Made by a program: the position numbers and the translations under genes. A DNA stretch of 56,741 nucleotides from NCBI RefSeq assembly GCF_001625325.1, contig NZ_JRQQ01000015.1, positions 1-56,741 on the forward strand, in the 5' to 3' direction. The notes under the pieces were generated by a model. It was not told the origin of the DNA and made no database searches. It was given only the letters and a program-made list of their open reading frames with translations. Below are positions 1 through 8,765 of this stretch, one piece after another (the first letter of the stretch is position 1; every line of letters begins with the position of its first letter). The DNA comes from Croceicoccus estronivorus (GTDB lineage: Bacteria; Pseudomonadota; Alphaproteobacteria; Sphingomonadales; Sphingomonadaceae).

Positions 1-134
1 CCTGGACGGACAAGGACGAATACGACGCCACCGCACAGAAACTCGTCCAGCTCTTCGTCGACAACTTCGCCCAGTTCGAAGACCACGTCGACGATAGCGT
101 CAAACAAGCCGCACCTGGAACCGTGGATGCCTGA
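1..134 (+). CDS. pckA: Phosphoenolpyruvate carboxykinase (ATP), C-terminal end only
   Basis: Only the last 43 codons lie in the window, read from base 3 to the TGA at 132-134. The peptide begins [14 protein letters not shown] and continues with a segment like [13 protein letters not shown], which matches the conserved end of ATP-dependent PEP carboxykinase, the cytosolic enzyme that converts oxaloacetate to PEP in gluconeogenesis. The catalytic part lies outside the window, so activity cannot be judged. The stop overlaps the start of the next gene by eight bases. The call rests on tail similarity alone. Confidence 0.72.
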   Translation, partial: WTDKDEYDATAQKLVQLFVDNFAQFEDHVDDSVKQAAPGTVDA

Positions 135-642
135 AGTTACCAGGCCCTTCGATCGGGAGAATGCCGGCCATGACGCAGTGGCGGTATCCGCTGCTGCCCA
201 CGAGCCGGACAGCCTCGTGGCCATGCCGCCACCGCATAGCGTATGGGCAGCCATTCTCCGGGGATTGAAGGGCCGGTGCCCGCGCTGCAACGGTGCGCGG
301 CTGTTCAGGAAATTCCTCAAGCCAGTGGATACCTGTCCGGCATGCGGACAGGACTGGACGCCGCAGCGTGCCGACGATTTTCCTGCCTATGTCTCCATTC
401 TGGTGACCGGCCATGTCATGGCGCCCGTTATCATCGGGCTGGTTCAGGAAACGCAGCTGCCCGTCTGGGCGCTTGCAACGATTGCAGTCACGCTGGCGTT
501 ACTGCTCATCATTGCCACTTTGCAGCCGGCCAAGGGCGGGATCATCGCAATGCAGTGGTGGTTTGAAATGCATGGTTTCCAGCGTGACAAGCCGGAAACG
601 AGGGAAACCATAGACGAGCCAGTTCCGGAACACCTGAAGTGA
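127..642 (+). CDS. DUF983 family small membrane protein with zinc ribbon
   Basis: This 171-residue protein has a CPRCNG pair of cysteines near residue 51 and a CPACG pair near residue 71, a four-cysteine zinc-ribbon-like motif. Two hydrophobic segments follow at about residues 90-112 and 116-135. That layout is typical of DUF983, a family of unknown function that is common in alphaproteobacteria. The ATG at 127 lies inside the end of pckA and has only a weak ribosome site. The ATG at 223 (residue 33) is an alternative start, because the first 32 residues are not conserved in character. No function is assigned. Confidence 0.8.
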   Translation: MPEVTRPFDRENAGHDAVAVSAAAHEPDSLVAMPPPHSVWAAILRGLKGRCPRCNGARLFRKFLKPVDTCPACGQDWTPQRADDFPAYVSILVTGHVMAPVIIGLVQETQLPVWALATIAVTLALLLIIATLQPAKGGIIAMQWWFEMHGFQRDKPETRETIDEPVPEHLK

Positions 643-655
643 ATACAAGCAATTC

Positions 656-690
656 GGGCCCGGAGCGGGTTGTCGTCCCGCTCCGGGCCC
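656..690. terminator. Strong hairpin between convergent genes
   Basis: A perfect 14-bp stem (656-669 paired with 677-690) with a 7-base loop lies between the stops of the DUF983 gene and the TonB-dependent receptor gene. It is extremely GC-rich. Neither strand has a run of T after the stem, so it may be a bidirectional or transcript-protecting hairpin rather than a classic intrinsic terminator. Confidence 0.7.
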
Positions 691-715
691 GAAGGCTGTT
701 GTATTGGACCTGCTT

Positions 716-3100
716 TTAGAAGCTGATCTTGGCGTCGACGCCATATGTGCGCGGCTTCTTGAAAGTCGCACCGGCAAAGCCGAGCGACCCGAAGTCGATG
801 CCATAGACCAGGATCTTCTCGTTAGTGAGGTTGTCGCCCCACACGCCGATTTCCAGTGTCGAACCACCCAACTGAATGTCTTCGATCGACAGACGCGCTC
901 TCAGATTGTTGTCCGGCGGCGACTTGATGTTTTCGTTGAACGGCGTCGTCAGGTCCAGCGCATTGACGTACATCGACGTGCGGTAGGAATAGTCCACCCG
1001 CAGCCGGGCGGTCGCGTCGCCCAGCGGCTGTTCGAACTCACCACCGATCCTTGCAGTCCAGCGGGCGGTATAAGCCGGCTTCGCAATATCCGCGACATCG
1101 ACGATGTCATTCGTATTGGGGTCGCGAAACAGGAACGTCTTGTAGTTGGTATCGACATGGCCGACCGATCCGTCAATCGTCAGGCCAGGTAAGGGCATGA
1201 TGGCTGCTTCGGCCTCAAAGCCCTTGAGCTGAACCTTGCCCGCATTGACGATCAGTGAAGTGGCGCCGGCTGATCCGGCTGCAAACTGCTGAATCTGCAG
1301 GTTGTCATAGTCGGTGATATAGGCGGCAAGGTTCAAGCGAACCCGGCGGTCGAACAGTTCCGACTTGATCCCGACTTCGTATGATGTCGCTTTTTCCGGT
1401 TCGAAGGTATTGATGACCGAAGCGCGCGGGTTGATCCCGCCCGAGCGGTAGCCGGTAGAAACGCGGGCATAGGCCATCACATCGCGCGAGAACTTGTAAG
1501 ATAGCGAAGCCAGCCAGGAGAAGTTGTCATACTTCACCTTGCCACGGAGCACCGGATTGACATCCCCGGCCAGATAAATCGTTTTCTTGTCCGATGTGTA
1601 GCGCCCGCCCAACGTCAGTTCGAGCTTTTCATCCAGGGCGGACGGTTTCCAACTTACCTGACCAAATACGGCCTTCGACTTCGCAGTTCCGCCAAATGCC
1701 TGAACCGGGAAGAGGTTAAGGCCGACGTTTTCGAGACCAGGATTGAGTGCGGCTACCGCGTCGGCGGTTTCAGGCTCGAATCCGGCATAGGCCAGGGCGG
1801 AGACGGGCAGAACCGCAGTCAACGCCTGACGGTTATATTCCGAAGCCTTCTCATAGAAGTAATAGAGACCGAACAGATAGCTGAAGTCGCCCGCCGTACC
1901 CAGCGCCTGGAATTCCTGGCTGAACTGGTGTTGCTTCTGCGGTGCGTTGTTGCCGGTATAGGGAACCACGGTCTGAACCGATGTCAGCGTGGGTGAATCG
2001 AAATCCAGTACCACACCCTTCAACGTCCCGTTGCCGGTGAGGTTGAGTGTCGTGTCCTGGAAGAACTTGCGATAACCCGTGATCGACTTGATCGTCAGCT
2101 CAGGCATCGCTTCGTAGCTGAGCGTCAGGCTGTGCCCCTGAACGCGGGTGATCGAATCGTAACGGTAATTCCCCTTGCGATCGACGAAGCCAGCCTGCTG
2201 AACATCCTGGCGCCGCACCGTGTCGACTACGAACGGCGCTCCGCCCAGGCTCTCGGACTGGCCGAAATAGTCCGCATAGCTGGGGGTGGTCGCAACCATC
2301 TGGAAGAACGCAGGCGTGCCGCGCCGATGGTCATAGTCGAAATTGTAATTGATGGTCAGGTCACTCAGGTCGGCCTGCAACGCGACGGCCAAGGTGTCGG
2401 CATTCAGAGAGCCAGGATCCTTCGAAGACGGGGTCAGCGTATTGTTGGTGTACCCGTTCGCTTCGCGGTGCTGGGCGGAAATGGAAGCCTTGATGGGGGA
2501 ATTGCCGATATAACCGGTGTCGATCCGGCTGCGGACATACCAGTCGTTATAGCGGGCAAAACCTGCCTTCGCGGTGGCGTGGAACTCGTCGGTCGGCTTC
2601 TTCGACACCAGCTGCAATGCACCGCCGATGGTGTTGCGGCCAAACAGTGTACCTTGCGGGCCGCGGAGGACTTCGACGCGTTCGAGATCGAGCAGATCGA
2701 AGACAGCACCGGCCGCACGGGCCAGATAGACGCCGTCGAGATAGACGCCCACGCCCTGTTCGGACACAGCGGATGGTTCGTTGTTGCCGATACCGCGAAT
2801 GAAGATCGATGCTGCCGACAGGCTGGACGGTTGCTGTTCGATGGTCAGGCTGGGGGCCAGCCGAGGCAGCGACGTGGCATCAGTCACGTTCTGCCGTTCA
2901 AGAAATTCGCCGGAAAGCGCTGTAACCGCAACGGGCACCGATTGCAGGGATTCGCTCGAACGCCGCGCCGTCACCACGATATCCTGCAGGCCCTGGCTGG
3001 TGGTGTCGGCTTGGGGGGCGTTGCCATCCTGTGCGTAGGCCGCCTGTGAAAAAGCCAGCGCGGCCAAGCTTATGGCACCATAACGTGTAAGTATTCTCAT
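716..3100 (-). CDS. TonB-dependent outer-membrane receptor
   Basis: The 794-residue protein starts with a clear signal peptide ending in AYAQD near residue 24. A TonB box-like DIVVTARR follows at about residues 40-47, then a plug domain (about 50-160, with RGIGNNEP and DGVYLARAAG) and a 22-strand barrel ending in the terminal phenylalanine motif ...KISF. It would take up a large ligand such as a siderophore, vitamin, oligosaccharide or catabolic substrate across the outer membrane using TonB energy. The ATG at 3100 has a good AGGAG ribosome site. Sphingomonads carry many such receptors for catabolic substrates. No adjacent gene identifies the ligand, so specificity is unknown. Confidence 0.95.
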   Translation of the reverse strand: MRILTRYGAISLAALAFSQAAYAQDGNAPQADTTSQGLQDIVVTARRSSESLQSVPVAVTALSGEFLERQNVTDATSLPRLAPSLTIEQQPSSLSAASIFIRGIGNNEPSAVSEQGVGVYLDGVYLARAAGAVFDLLDLERVEVLRGPQGTLFGRNTIGGALQLVSKKPTDEFHATAKAGFARYNDWYVRSRIDTGYIGNSPIKASISAQHREANGYTNNTLTPSSKDPGSLNADTLAVALQADLSDLTINYNFDYDHRRGTPAFFQMVATTPSYADYFGQSESLGGAPFVVDTVRRQDVQQAGFVDRKGNYRYDSITRVQGHSLTLSYEAMPELTIKSITGYRKFFQDTTLNLTGNGTLKGVVLDFDSPTLTSVQTVVPYTGNNAPQKQHQFSQEFQALGTAGDFSYLFGLYYFYEKASEYNRQALTAVLPVSALAYAGFEPETADAVAALNPGLENVGLNLFPVQAFGGTAKSKAVFGQVSWKPSALDEKLELTLGGRYTSDKKTIYLAGDVNPVLRGKVKYDNFSWLASLSYKFSRDVMAYARVSTGYRSGGINPRASVINTFEPEKATSYEVGIKSELFDRRVRLNLAAYITDYDNLQIQQFAAGSAGATSLIVNAGKVQLKGFEAEAAIMPLPGLTIDGSVGHVDTNYKTFLFRDPNTNDIVDVADIAKPAYTARWTARIGGEFEQPLGDATARLRVDYSYRTSMYVNALDLTTPFNENIKSPPDNNLRARLSIEDIQLGGSTLEIGVWGDNLTNEKILVYGIDFGSLGFAGATFKKPRTYGVDAKISF

Positions 3101-3451
3101 CTTGCCCTCTCCTGAGATGTTTTATGTTCATTTTGATTTGTCGGCATTTTGAAGCACGGAGACGGGCAACAAAATACCCTATTGGCCCGTCCCCGCCAAA
3201 GCGCGCTGGATATGTCTCAAATGGTTATATTGTCAGATATGGTGTGATTTATCGGACCTGATCCATGCAATATTACAACAATTTCATGAATGAAAATTTC
3301 ATATCAACGCGGTTGAAATGCGCTCCCCGGCTGCAGGGAGAGCGAGACTGAAAAACGGGGAGACGGATCGCGATAGGGTGATGACGCGGCGATTGCGCCT
3401 TGTGCGCTACCCATTGGAAATCGCGCTCGATCTCCGGTAGGCCATGCGGAG
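3101..3451. other. Divergent promoter region of TonB receptor and cation antiporter
   Basis: There is no credible gene in these 351 bases. They hold the leader of the receptor gene, with AGGAG close to its start, and the upstream region of the antiporter. Two structures are visible. One is a 7-bp stem GACGGGC/GCCCGTC (3161-3167 with 3185-3191) in the receptor leader. The other is a palindrome TTTCAT-GA-ATGAAA (3282-3295), followed by a further ATTTCAT copy at 3296-3302. The latter could be a repressor site. Confidence 0.5.
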
Positions 3452-4465
3452 ATGGCAATCGTACTCGCCTGGCTTCAGTTCGCTGCCTGCATGGCGGTTA
3501 TCGGCGTTGCCGGGCCGATCCTGACGCGCAATGGTGAACGGATCGCCCGGTTGACCGGCATGTCTCATAGCTGGGCAGGGCTGGTGATGCTGGCCACGGC
3601 CACATCATTGCCTGAATTGTACACCGGGGTCAGCGCGTCTGCGCTGGCCGATGCACCGAACATCGCCATGGGCGACGCCTTGGGCAGCTGCATCTTCAAT
3701 CTTGTCATGCTCGTCGTGCTCGACGCCCTGTCGCGGGACGAGCCGGTTTGGCGGCGGATCGATCAGGGCCACATCCTGACGGCAGGTTTCGGGGTGATCC
3801 TGATCGGCTTTGTCGGGGCTCTGGTGCTGGTGGCGCGTGAAGGGCTCGATTTCCGGATCGGCCATGTCAGCGTCTATTCACCGTTCCTGATCCTGCTTTA
3901 CATCGTGGCGATGCGCGCCGCCTTTTTCTACGAACGGCGCCCGCATCTCAGCGCCAGCGAACCAGTACGGCCGCCGCAGGAAGAGGAAACGCTGCGCCGT
4001 TCTGTCGTCCGCTATTGCCTGGCGGCTCTGGTAATCGGCGCGGGCGGCGCGGCGCTGCCATTTGCCGGACTTGCCGTGGCCGAAGCGATGGCATGGAAGA
4101 CGACGTTCGTGGGGACGCTGTTTGTAGCGGCGGCAACTTCGCTGCCCGAACTGGTCGTGACGATCACCGCACTTCGGCTCGGCTCAGCCGATATGGCGAT
4201 CGGCAATCTTCTGGGCAGTAATCTGTTCGTGATCCTGGTGATTGCCATCGACGACATTGGCTATAGCCAAGGATCCCTGTTTTCCGCCGTTTCGCCAGCT
4301 CATGCTGTTACGGCCTTTGCCGGTGCGATCATGGCCGGAATCCTGATTGTCGGGCTGCTATATCGGCCGGGAAACCGGTTTTTTGGTGTGATCGGCTGGA
4401 TCAGCCTCTCGCTGCTCGCGGTCTATCTGCTCAGTTCCTATGCCATTTATCTGCACGGGCATTGA
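3452..4465 (+). CDS. CaCA-family sodium/calcium-type cation antiporter
   Basis: This 337-residue polytopic membrane protein carries the two inverted alpha repeats of the calcium/cation antiporter superfamily. The first has ATATSLPEL and GDALGSCIFN at about residues 48-92; the second has AAATSLPEL and GNLLGSNLF at about residues 227-260. These acidic and asparagine residues form the cation site in YrbG/NCX relatives. It probably exchanges Ca2+ or another cation for Na+ or H+ at the inner membrane. GGTAGG about ten bases before the ATG is a plausible ribosome site. It converges on a P-type cation ATPase with only eight bases between stops. Ion specificity is not proven. Confidence 0.9.
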   Translation: MAIVLAWLQFAACMAVIGVAGPILTRNGERIARLTGMSHSWAGLVMLATATSLPELYTGVSASALADAPNIAMGDALGSCIFNLVMLVVLDALSRDEPVWRRIDQGHILTAGFGVILIGFVGALVLVAREGLDFRIGHVSVYSPFLILLYIVAMRAAFFYERRPHLSASEPVRPPQEEETLRRSVVRYCLAALVIGAGGAALPFAGLAVAEAMAWKTTFVGTLFVAAATSLPELVVTITALRLGSADMAIGNLLGSNLFVILVIAIDDIGYSQGSLFSAVSPAHAVTAFAGAIMAGILIVGLLYRPGNRFFGVIGWISLSLLAVYLLSSYAIYLHGH

Positions 4466-4473
4466 GGGCGCTC

Positions 4474-7035
4474 TCAACGGGTGAGGGCAGTGCGGAAACG
4501 TCTCTTCATCAGGGCCAGCGCGAGGATGAGCATTGAGCCCATGAAAGCCACGGCGACAACACCGGCGGGTTGCAGGACGGCGAAGCGGAAAACCCCGGCA
4601 ACCGGCGGCACCAGAAACAGCAGCATATAGATCGTGGCCGTCACGCCGAGGATAATGGCAAGGGTAAGGTTGTGCCCTTTGCGATGGGCCCCGTGGCCCG
4701 TCCGGAAGGTGCGGTTGGCGAGGACGAGAACCAGAACAGCAGCGATCAGACCGGCAAAACATGTCGCCCTGGCGATTTCCTCTCCCATACCGGAAAGGTT
4801 GGCCCAGGCAGCAAGTGCCAGCAGGAGAAGCAGCGCAGTTGCGCCTTGTGCCACCGACCATTCGGCAAGCCCGCGTGTTACCAGCGGGCTTGCAGGATCG
4901 CGTGGCTTGCGTCGCATGATGTCGCTCTCCTCCTGTTCCGCCTCGAATGCCAGCGAACAGACAGGGTCGATAATCATCTCCAGCAAAGCAATGTGGACCG
5001 GCCCGAGGATAAGGGGCCAACCGGTGAGCAGTGGGGCGATGGCAAGTCCGCCGATAGGCAGGTGAACTGCGAAGATGAAGCCGGTCGCCTTGTGGATATT
5101 GTCGTATATTCGCCGTCCCAGCCGGACCGCCGTGACGATGGTGCCGAAGTCGTCATCGAGCAGGACAATGGACGACGCCTCACGGGCTACGTCCGTCCCC
5201 CGCTGGCCCATTGCGATACCGATATGAGCGGCCTTCAGTGAAGGCGCATCGTTCACGCCGTCGCCTGTCATGGCGACGACTTCACCCGCAGTCTTGAGCG
5301 CCCGCACGATGCGCAGCTTTTGTTCCGGCATGACCCGCGCAAAAACGGTGATGGAGCCGATCCGCCGGGCGAGTTCGGCATCGCCCATTTCCGTCATTTC
5401 AGGGCCGGATAAGACCTCGCCAGCGGCGATGCCTGCCTGGGCGGCGATGGCGCTGGCCGTAGCCGGATAGTCGCCTGTCACCATGACGACGCGGATGCCG
5501 GCTTCCTGTAATTCCCGCACGGCGGCGGGCACGGTGTCGCGGACGGGATCGGCCAGTCCGACGAGCCCGGCGAAAGAGAATGAGAACCGCCGCTGGCTTT
5601 CCGGCAGCGCGCTATCGTCCCAGCGCGCTTCGGCAACGCCAAGTACGCGCAAGCCGTGGTTGGCCATGTCGGACACTGCGTCCAACATTGCCTGTCGTTC
5701 TGCTGGGGCAAGGCCGCAAAGGTCCGCGATCGCTTCCGGGGCACCCTTCGCGGCCACGATCCGGTCTGCCTGGTCGCCGGTGTCCCACACTTGTGACATG
5801 GCCAGCAATTCCGGTGCCAGTGCGTAGTGATGGTGCAGGGCCCAGCCGTTTTCCATATGATCCTGCAGGGATGCCTGCGGATGCTGTCTGGCCAGGGCAT
5901 GAAATGCCTTTTCCATGGGGTCGAAGGGATCTTCCGGGCAGGCAAGGATGCCGGTGCGGGCAAGTCGGGCGAACTTTTCCGAAAAAGTCGCGCCATTTTC
6001 CGCGGGGCAGAGGGCGGTCCCGTCCGGCAGGCGCAGCTCGGCGATTTCCATGCGGTTTTGCGTCAATGTCCCGGTCTTGTCGGTACACAGGACAGTGGCG
6101 GCGCCCAGCGTTTCGATTGCCGTACCCTTGCGCGCAAGCACTCGCGAGCGTGACATGCGTAACGCGCCCATGGTCATGAACAGGGTCAGCACTACCGGCA
6201 ACTCTTCCGGTAGAAGCGACATTGCCAAGGCAATGCCGGACAGGAGAGCATCCAGCCATCCGCCCCTGAGCAACCCGTAAAGCAGCACTGCCAGTAAACT
6301 GACGCCGAGCCCGGCAACCGCGAACCAGCGCACCAGCTTGCGGGTCTGAAGCGCAAGACGAGGGGTTTCGGTTTCCAGCGTCGCCAGCGACCGGCCGATT
6401 GCGCCAATCTGGGTGAGCGGGCCGGTAGCGGCAACATGAACCAGCCCGGACCCGCGCACGACCAGCGTACCCGAATAGGCATAGGGAACGTCGTCCCCAC
6501 CCGGCAGAGGCGGGTGGTCCGGTTCCGCCCCATCGACCGGAATCTTGGCGACGGGAATGGATTCCCCGGTCAGAATGGCCTCGTCCGCTTGCAGGGCATC
6601 GGCCTCGATGATCCAGCCATCGGCAGCGACACGCCCGCCTTCCGCAATGGCGAGCAGGTCGCCCCGAACCACTTCGCGCGATGGAATGGTCTGTTTCCGA
6701 CCGCCACGGATAACAGTGGCCTGTGGCATGCTGAGATCGCGCAAGGCGTCTATCGCCCGTTCGGTGCGCGCTTCCTGAACAATGGCGATGACAATGGTCA
6801 GCCCGGCAAACGCCATCAGGATCAGTGCATCATGCAATTCGCCAAGCAGGAGGTAGATCAGTCCTGCGGCCAGCAGCAACAGCAGCATCGGCTCCTGCAA
6901 CACGCCGAAGATAATGCCGAAGACCGAACGCCGCCTGCCGCCGGGAAGCTCGTTCGGCCCGTCAGTTGCCAAGCGTGCGGAAGCTTCCGCCGGGGAAAGG
7001 CCTCTCTGGTTCGGCTGGGAAAAACGATCCGTCAT
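4474..7035 (-). CDS. P-type cation-transporting ATPase
   Basis: All P-type ATPase landmarks are present in this 853-residue protein: TGES at 156-159, PEELP in the M4 helix at 276-280, the phosphorylated aspartate in DKTGTLTQN at 319, and TGDGVNDAP in the P domain. The C-terminal helices include IIDPVCSLAFEAE. This is a P2-like layout related to Ca2+ pumps, but PEELP differs from the usual PEGLP, so the ion could be Ca2+, Mn2+ or another divalent ion. I chose the ATG at 7035; a TTG three codons upstream is less likely. Neither has a strong ribosome site. It lies next to a CaCA antiporter, which suggests shared cation handling. Confidence 0.92.
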   Translation of the reverse strand: MTDRFSQPNQRGLSPAEASARLATDGPNELPGGRRRSVFGIIFGVLQEPMLLLLLAAGLIYLLLGELHDALILMAFAGLTIVIAIVQEARTERAIDALRDLSMPQATVIRGGRKQTIPSREVVRGDLLAIAEGGRVAADGWIIEADALQADEAILTGESIPVAKIPVDGAEPDHPPLPGGDDVPYAYSGTLVVRGSGLVHVAATGPLTQIGAIGRSLATLETETPRLALQTRKLVRWFAVAGLGVSLLAVLLYGLLRGGWLDALLSGIALAMSLLPEELPVVLTLFMTMGALRMSRSRVLARKGTAIETLGAATVLCTDKTGTLTQNRMEIAELRLPDGTALCPAENGATFSEKFARLARTGILACPEDPFDPMEKAFHALARQHPQASLQDHMENGWALHHHYALAPELLAMSQVWDTGDQADRIVAAKGAPEAIADLCGLAPAERQAMLDAVSDMANHGLRVLGVAEARWDDSALPESQRRFSFSFAGLVGLADPVRDTVPAAVRELQEAGIRVVMVTGDYPATASAIAAQAGIAAGEVLSGPEMTEMGDAELARRIGSITVFARVMPEQKLRIVRALKTAGEVVAMTGDGVNDAPSLKAAHIGIAMGQRGTDVAREASSIVLLDDDFGTIVTAVRLGRRIYDNIHKATGFIFAVHLPIGGLAIAPLLTGWPLILGPVHIALLEMIIDPVCSLAFEAEQEESDIMRRKPRDPASPLVTRGLAEWSVAQGATALLLLLALAAWANLSGMGEEIARATCFAGLIAAVLVLVLANRTFRTGHGAHRKGHNLTLAIILGVTATIYMLLFLVPPVAGVFRFAVLQPAGVVAVAFMGSMLILALALMKRRFRTALTR

Positions 7036-7135
7036 ATCGCACAATCAGTTTGCTGGTTGTGCATCGCGGTTTCAAGGCGATTTCCGGGCCTTGGATGATT
7101 CCTGCCGAGCGGCAGAGCGGGCCCGGACATCGCCG

Positions 7136-8560
7136 TCAGGCGGAGGCGACGAATTTCAAATTCATATACGCTTCCAATCCTTCGATCCCCCCTTCGCGCC
7201 CATGGCCGCTATATTTTACCCCGCCGAACGGTGTTTCAGGGGTGGAAATAGCGAGTGTATTGATACCCATCATCCCGGCCTCGATTGCGTCCGAAACCGC
7301 CTGGCTGGTCTGGAGTGAACGAGTGAAAGCGTAGGAAGCCAGGCCGAACGGCAGTGCGTTCGCGCGTTCGATGACTTCATCGAACGTCCGGAAGGGGACG
7401 ATCGGGGCAATCGGGCCGAACGGTTCGTCCGTCATCAGCTTGCAGGTATCGGGCAGATCTTTGATGACCGTCGGTTGGAAGAAGAACCCCTGATTGCCCA
7501 GTTTGCTTCCCCCGGTAAGGAGTTTGCCCCCCGCTTCGCGCGCATCGCGGACGAAGTCTTCCATCGCGTCCACGCGGCGCGGGTTCGCCAGCGGGCCCAT
7601 CTGGCTTTCGGGATCTATTCCGGGGCCGACTTTCCACGCGGATGCCAATTCCGCAAAGCGGGCGGCGAAAGGTTCGTAGATGTCCTGCTGGATATAGAAC
7701 CGGGTCGGGGAAACGCACACTTGCCCCCCGTTGCGGAACTTGCCTGCGACAAGGCTCTGGACGGTCTTTTCGACATCGACATCATCGAACACGATCACGG
7801 GCGCGTGGCCGCCCAGTTCCAGCGTCGTACGCTTGAGAGTGTCTGCTGCCTGCCGCATCAGCAGCTTGCCCACTGGCACGGACCCGGTGAACGAGATCTT
7901 GCGGACCGTATCCGATTTCATCAAATGTTCGGAGACGAAGGCGGGCTGGCCGAATACGACGTTGAGCACTCCGTCAGGAAGCCCCGCTTCGACGAAGCAT
8001 CGGGCCATCTCAACGCATGTGCCCGGTGTTTCCTCGGATGGCTTGATAATGATCGAACATCCTGCCGCGATGGCCCCCGCGATTTTCCTGATCGGGGTCA
8101 GTGCCGGGAAATTCCAAGGTGAGAAAGCGGCGACTACGCCGACTGGTTCCTGCATCACCAGTTGGCGAGTGCCGGGAACCCGGCCGGGGACAATGCGCCC
8201 GTATGTCCGCTTGCACTCTTCCGCGTACCATTCGATGACGTCGGCGGCATAGATGACTTCCGTCCGGGCTTCGCCGATCGGCTTGCCTTGTTCCAGGGTC
8301 AGCACTTCGGCCACTCGGTCGGCCCGTTCCCGTAACAGGTCGCTGGCCTTTCCCATGATGCGTGCCCGGTCGATCGCAGCCGTCTTGCGCCAGGATTTGA
8401 AAGCGGCTTCGGCCGCAGCCAGTGCTTCATCAAGGACTTGCGCCGTGGCCATGGGGCAGTCACCGAGCGAGGCCCCGGTGGCGGGATTGAGCACCGGCTC
8501 GGCATCGCCGACGCCATCGCGCCATGTGCCATCGATCAGGAATTGAATTGCAGGATACAT
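7136..8560 (-). CDS. NAD(P)-dependent aldehyde dehydrogenase, succinate-semialdehyde type
   Basis: The 474-residue protein is a full-length aldehyde dehydrogenase. It has the cofactor region FSPWNFP and KPSEETPG, the FTGSVPVGK loop, the general-base glutamate in LELGGHAP, and the nucleophile in GGQVCVSPTR. These resemble GabD-like succinate-semialdehyde dehydrogenases, so it may oxidise succinate semialdehyde or a related aldehyde. I start it at the ATG at 8560 (MYPAIQFL) because the sequence upstream is not protein-like. It reads in the same direction as the ectoine operon but follows a 205-base gap, so co-transcription is uncertain. Substrate specificity is an inference. Confidence 0.88.
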   Translation of the reverse strand: MYPAIQFLIDGTWRDGVGDAEPVLNPATGASLGDCPMATAQVLDEALAAAEAAFKSWRKTAAIDRARIMGKASDLLRERADRVAEVLTLEQGKPIGEARTEVIYAADVIEWYAEECKRTYGRIVPGRVPGTRQLVMQEPVGVVAAFSPWNFPALTPIRKIAGAIAAGCSIIIKPSEETPGTCVEMARCFVEAGLPDGVLNVVFGQPAFVSEHLMKSDTVRKISFTGSVPVGKLLMRQAADTLKRTTLELGGHAPVIVFDDVDVEKTVQSLVAGKFRNGGQVCVSPTRFYIQQDIYEPFAARFAELASAWKVGPGIDPESQMGPLANPRRVDAMEDFVRDAREAGGKLLTGGSKLGNQGFFFQPTVIKDLPDTCKLMTDEPFGPIAPIVPFRTFDEVIERANALPFGLASYAFTRSLQTSQAVSDAIEAGMMGINTLAISTPETPFGGVKYSGHGREGGIEGLEAYMNLKFVASA

Positions 8561-8765
8561 GGTGGCCTCGGACGGTTGGTTGCTGGGCGCGCGGCAGAGC
8601 TTGATCACTGGGGCCAGGACGCGTCTGGCCCTCGGCAAAAGGGTAAGGCCATCGGAGGGGCGTGTGAAGGCCCTGTCGCTATTGCGTTATTGCCTTGGGG
8701 CGACAGGCAACGGTCGCGGTCTGGATACTGCGCGGTGCATATGGAGATTGCGCGGCGATGGCTCT

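Noticed and set aside
2132-3049. 305-codon plus-strand frame inside the TonB receptor gene
   Set aside because: It lies wholly inside a well-supported gene on the other strand and has no ribosome site or family signature.
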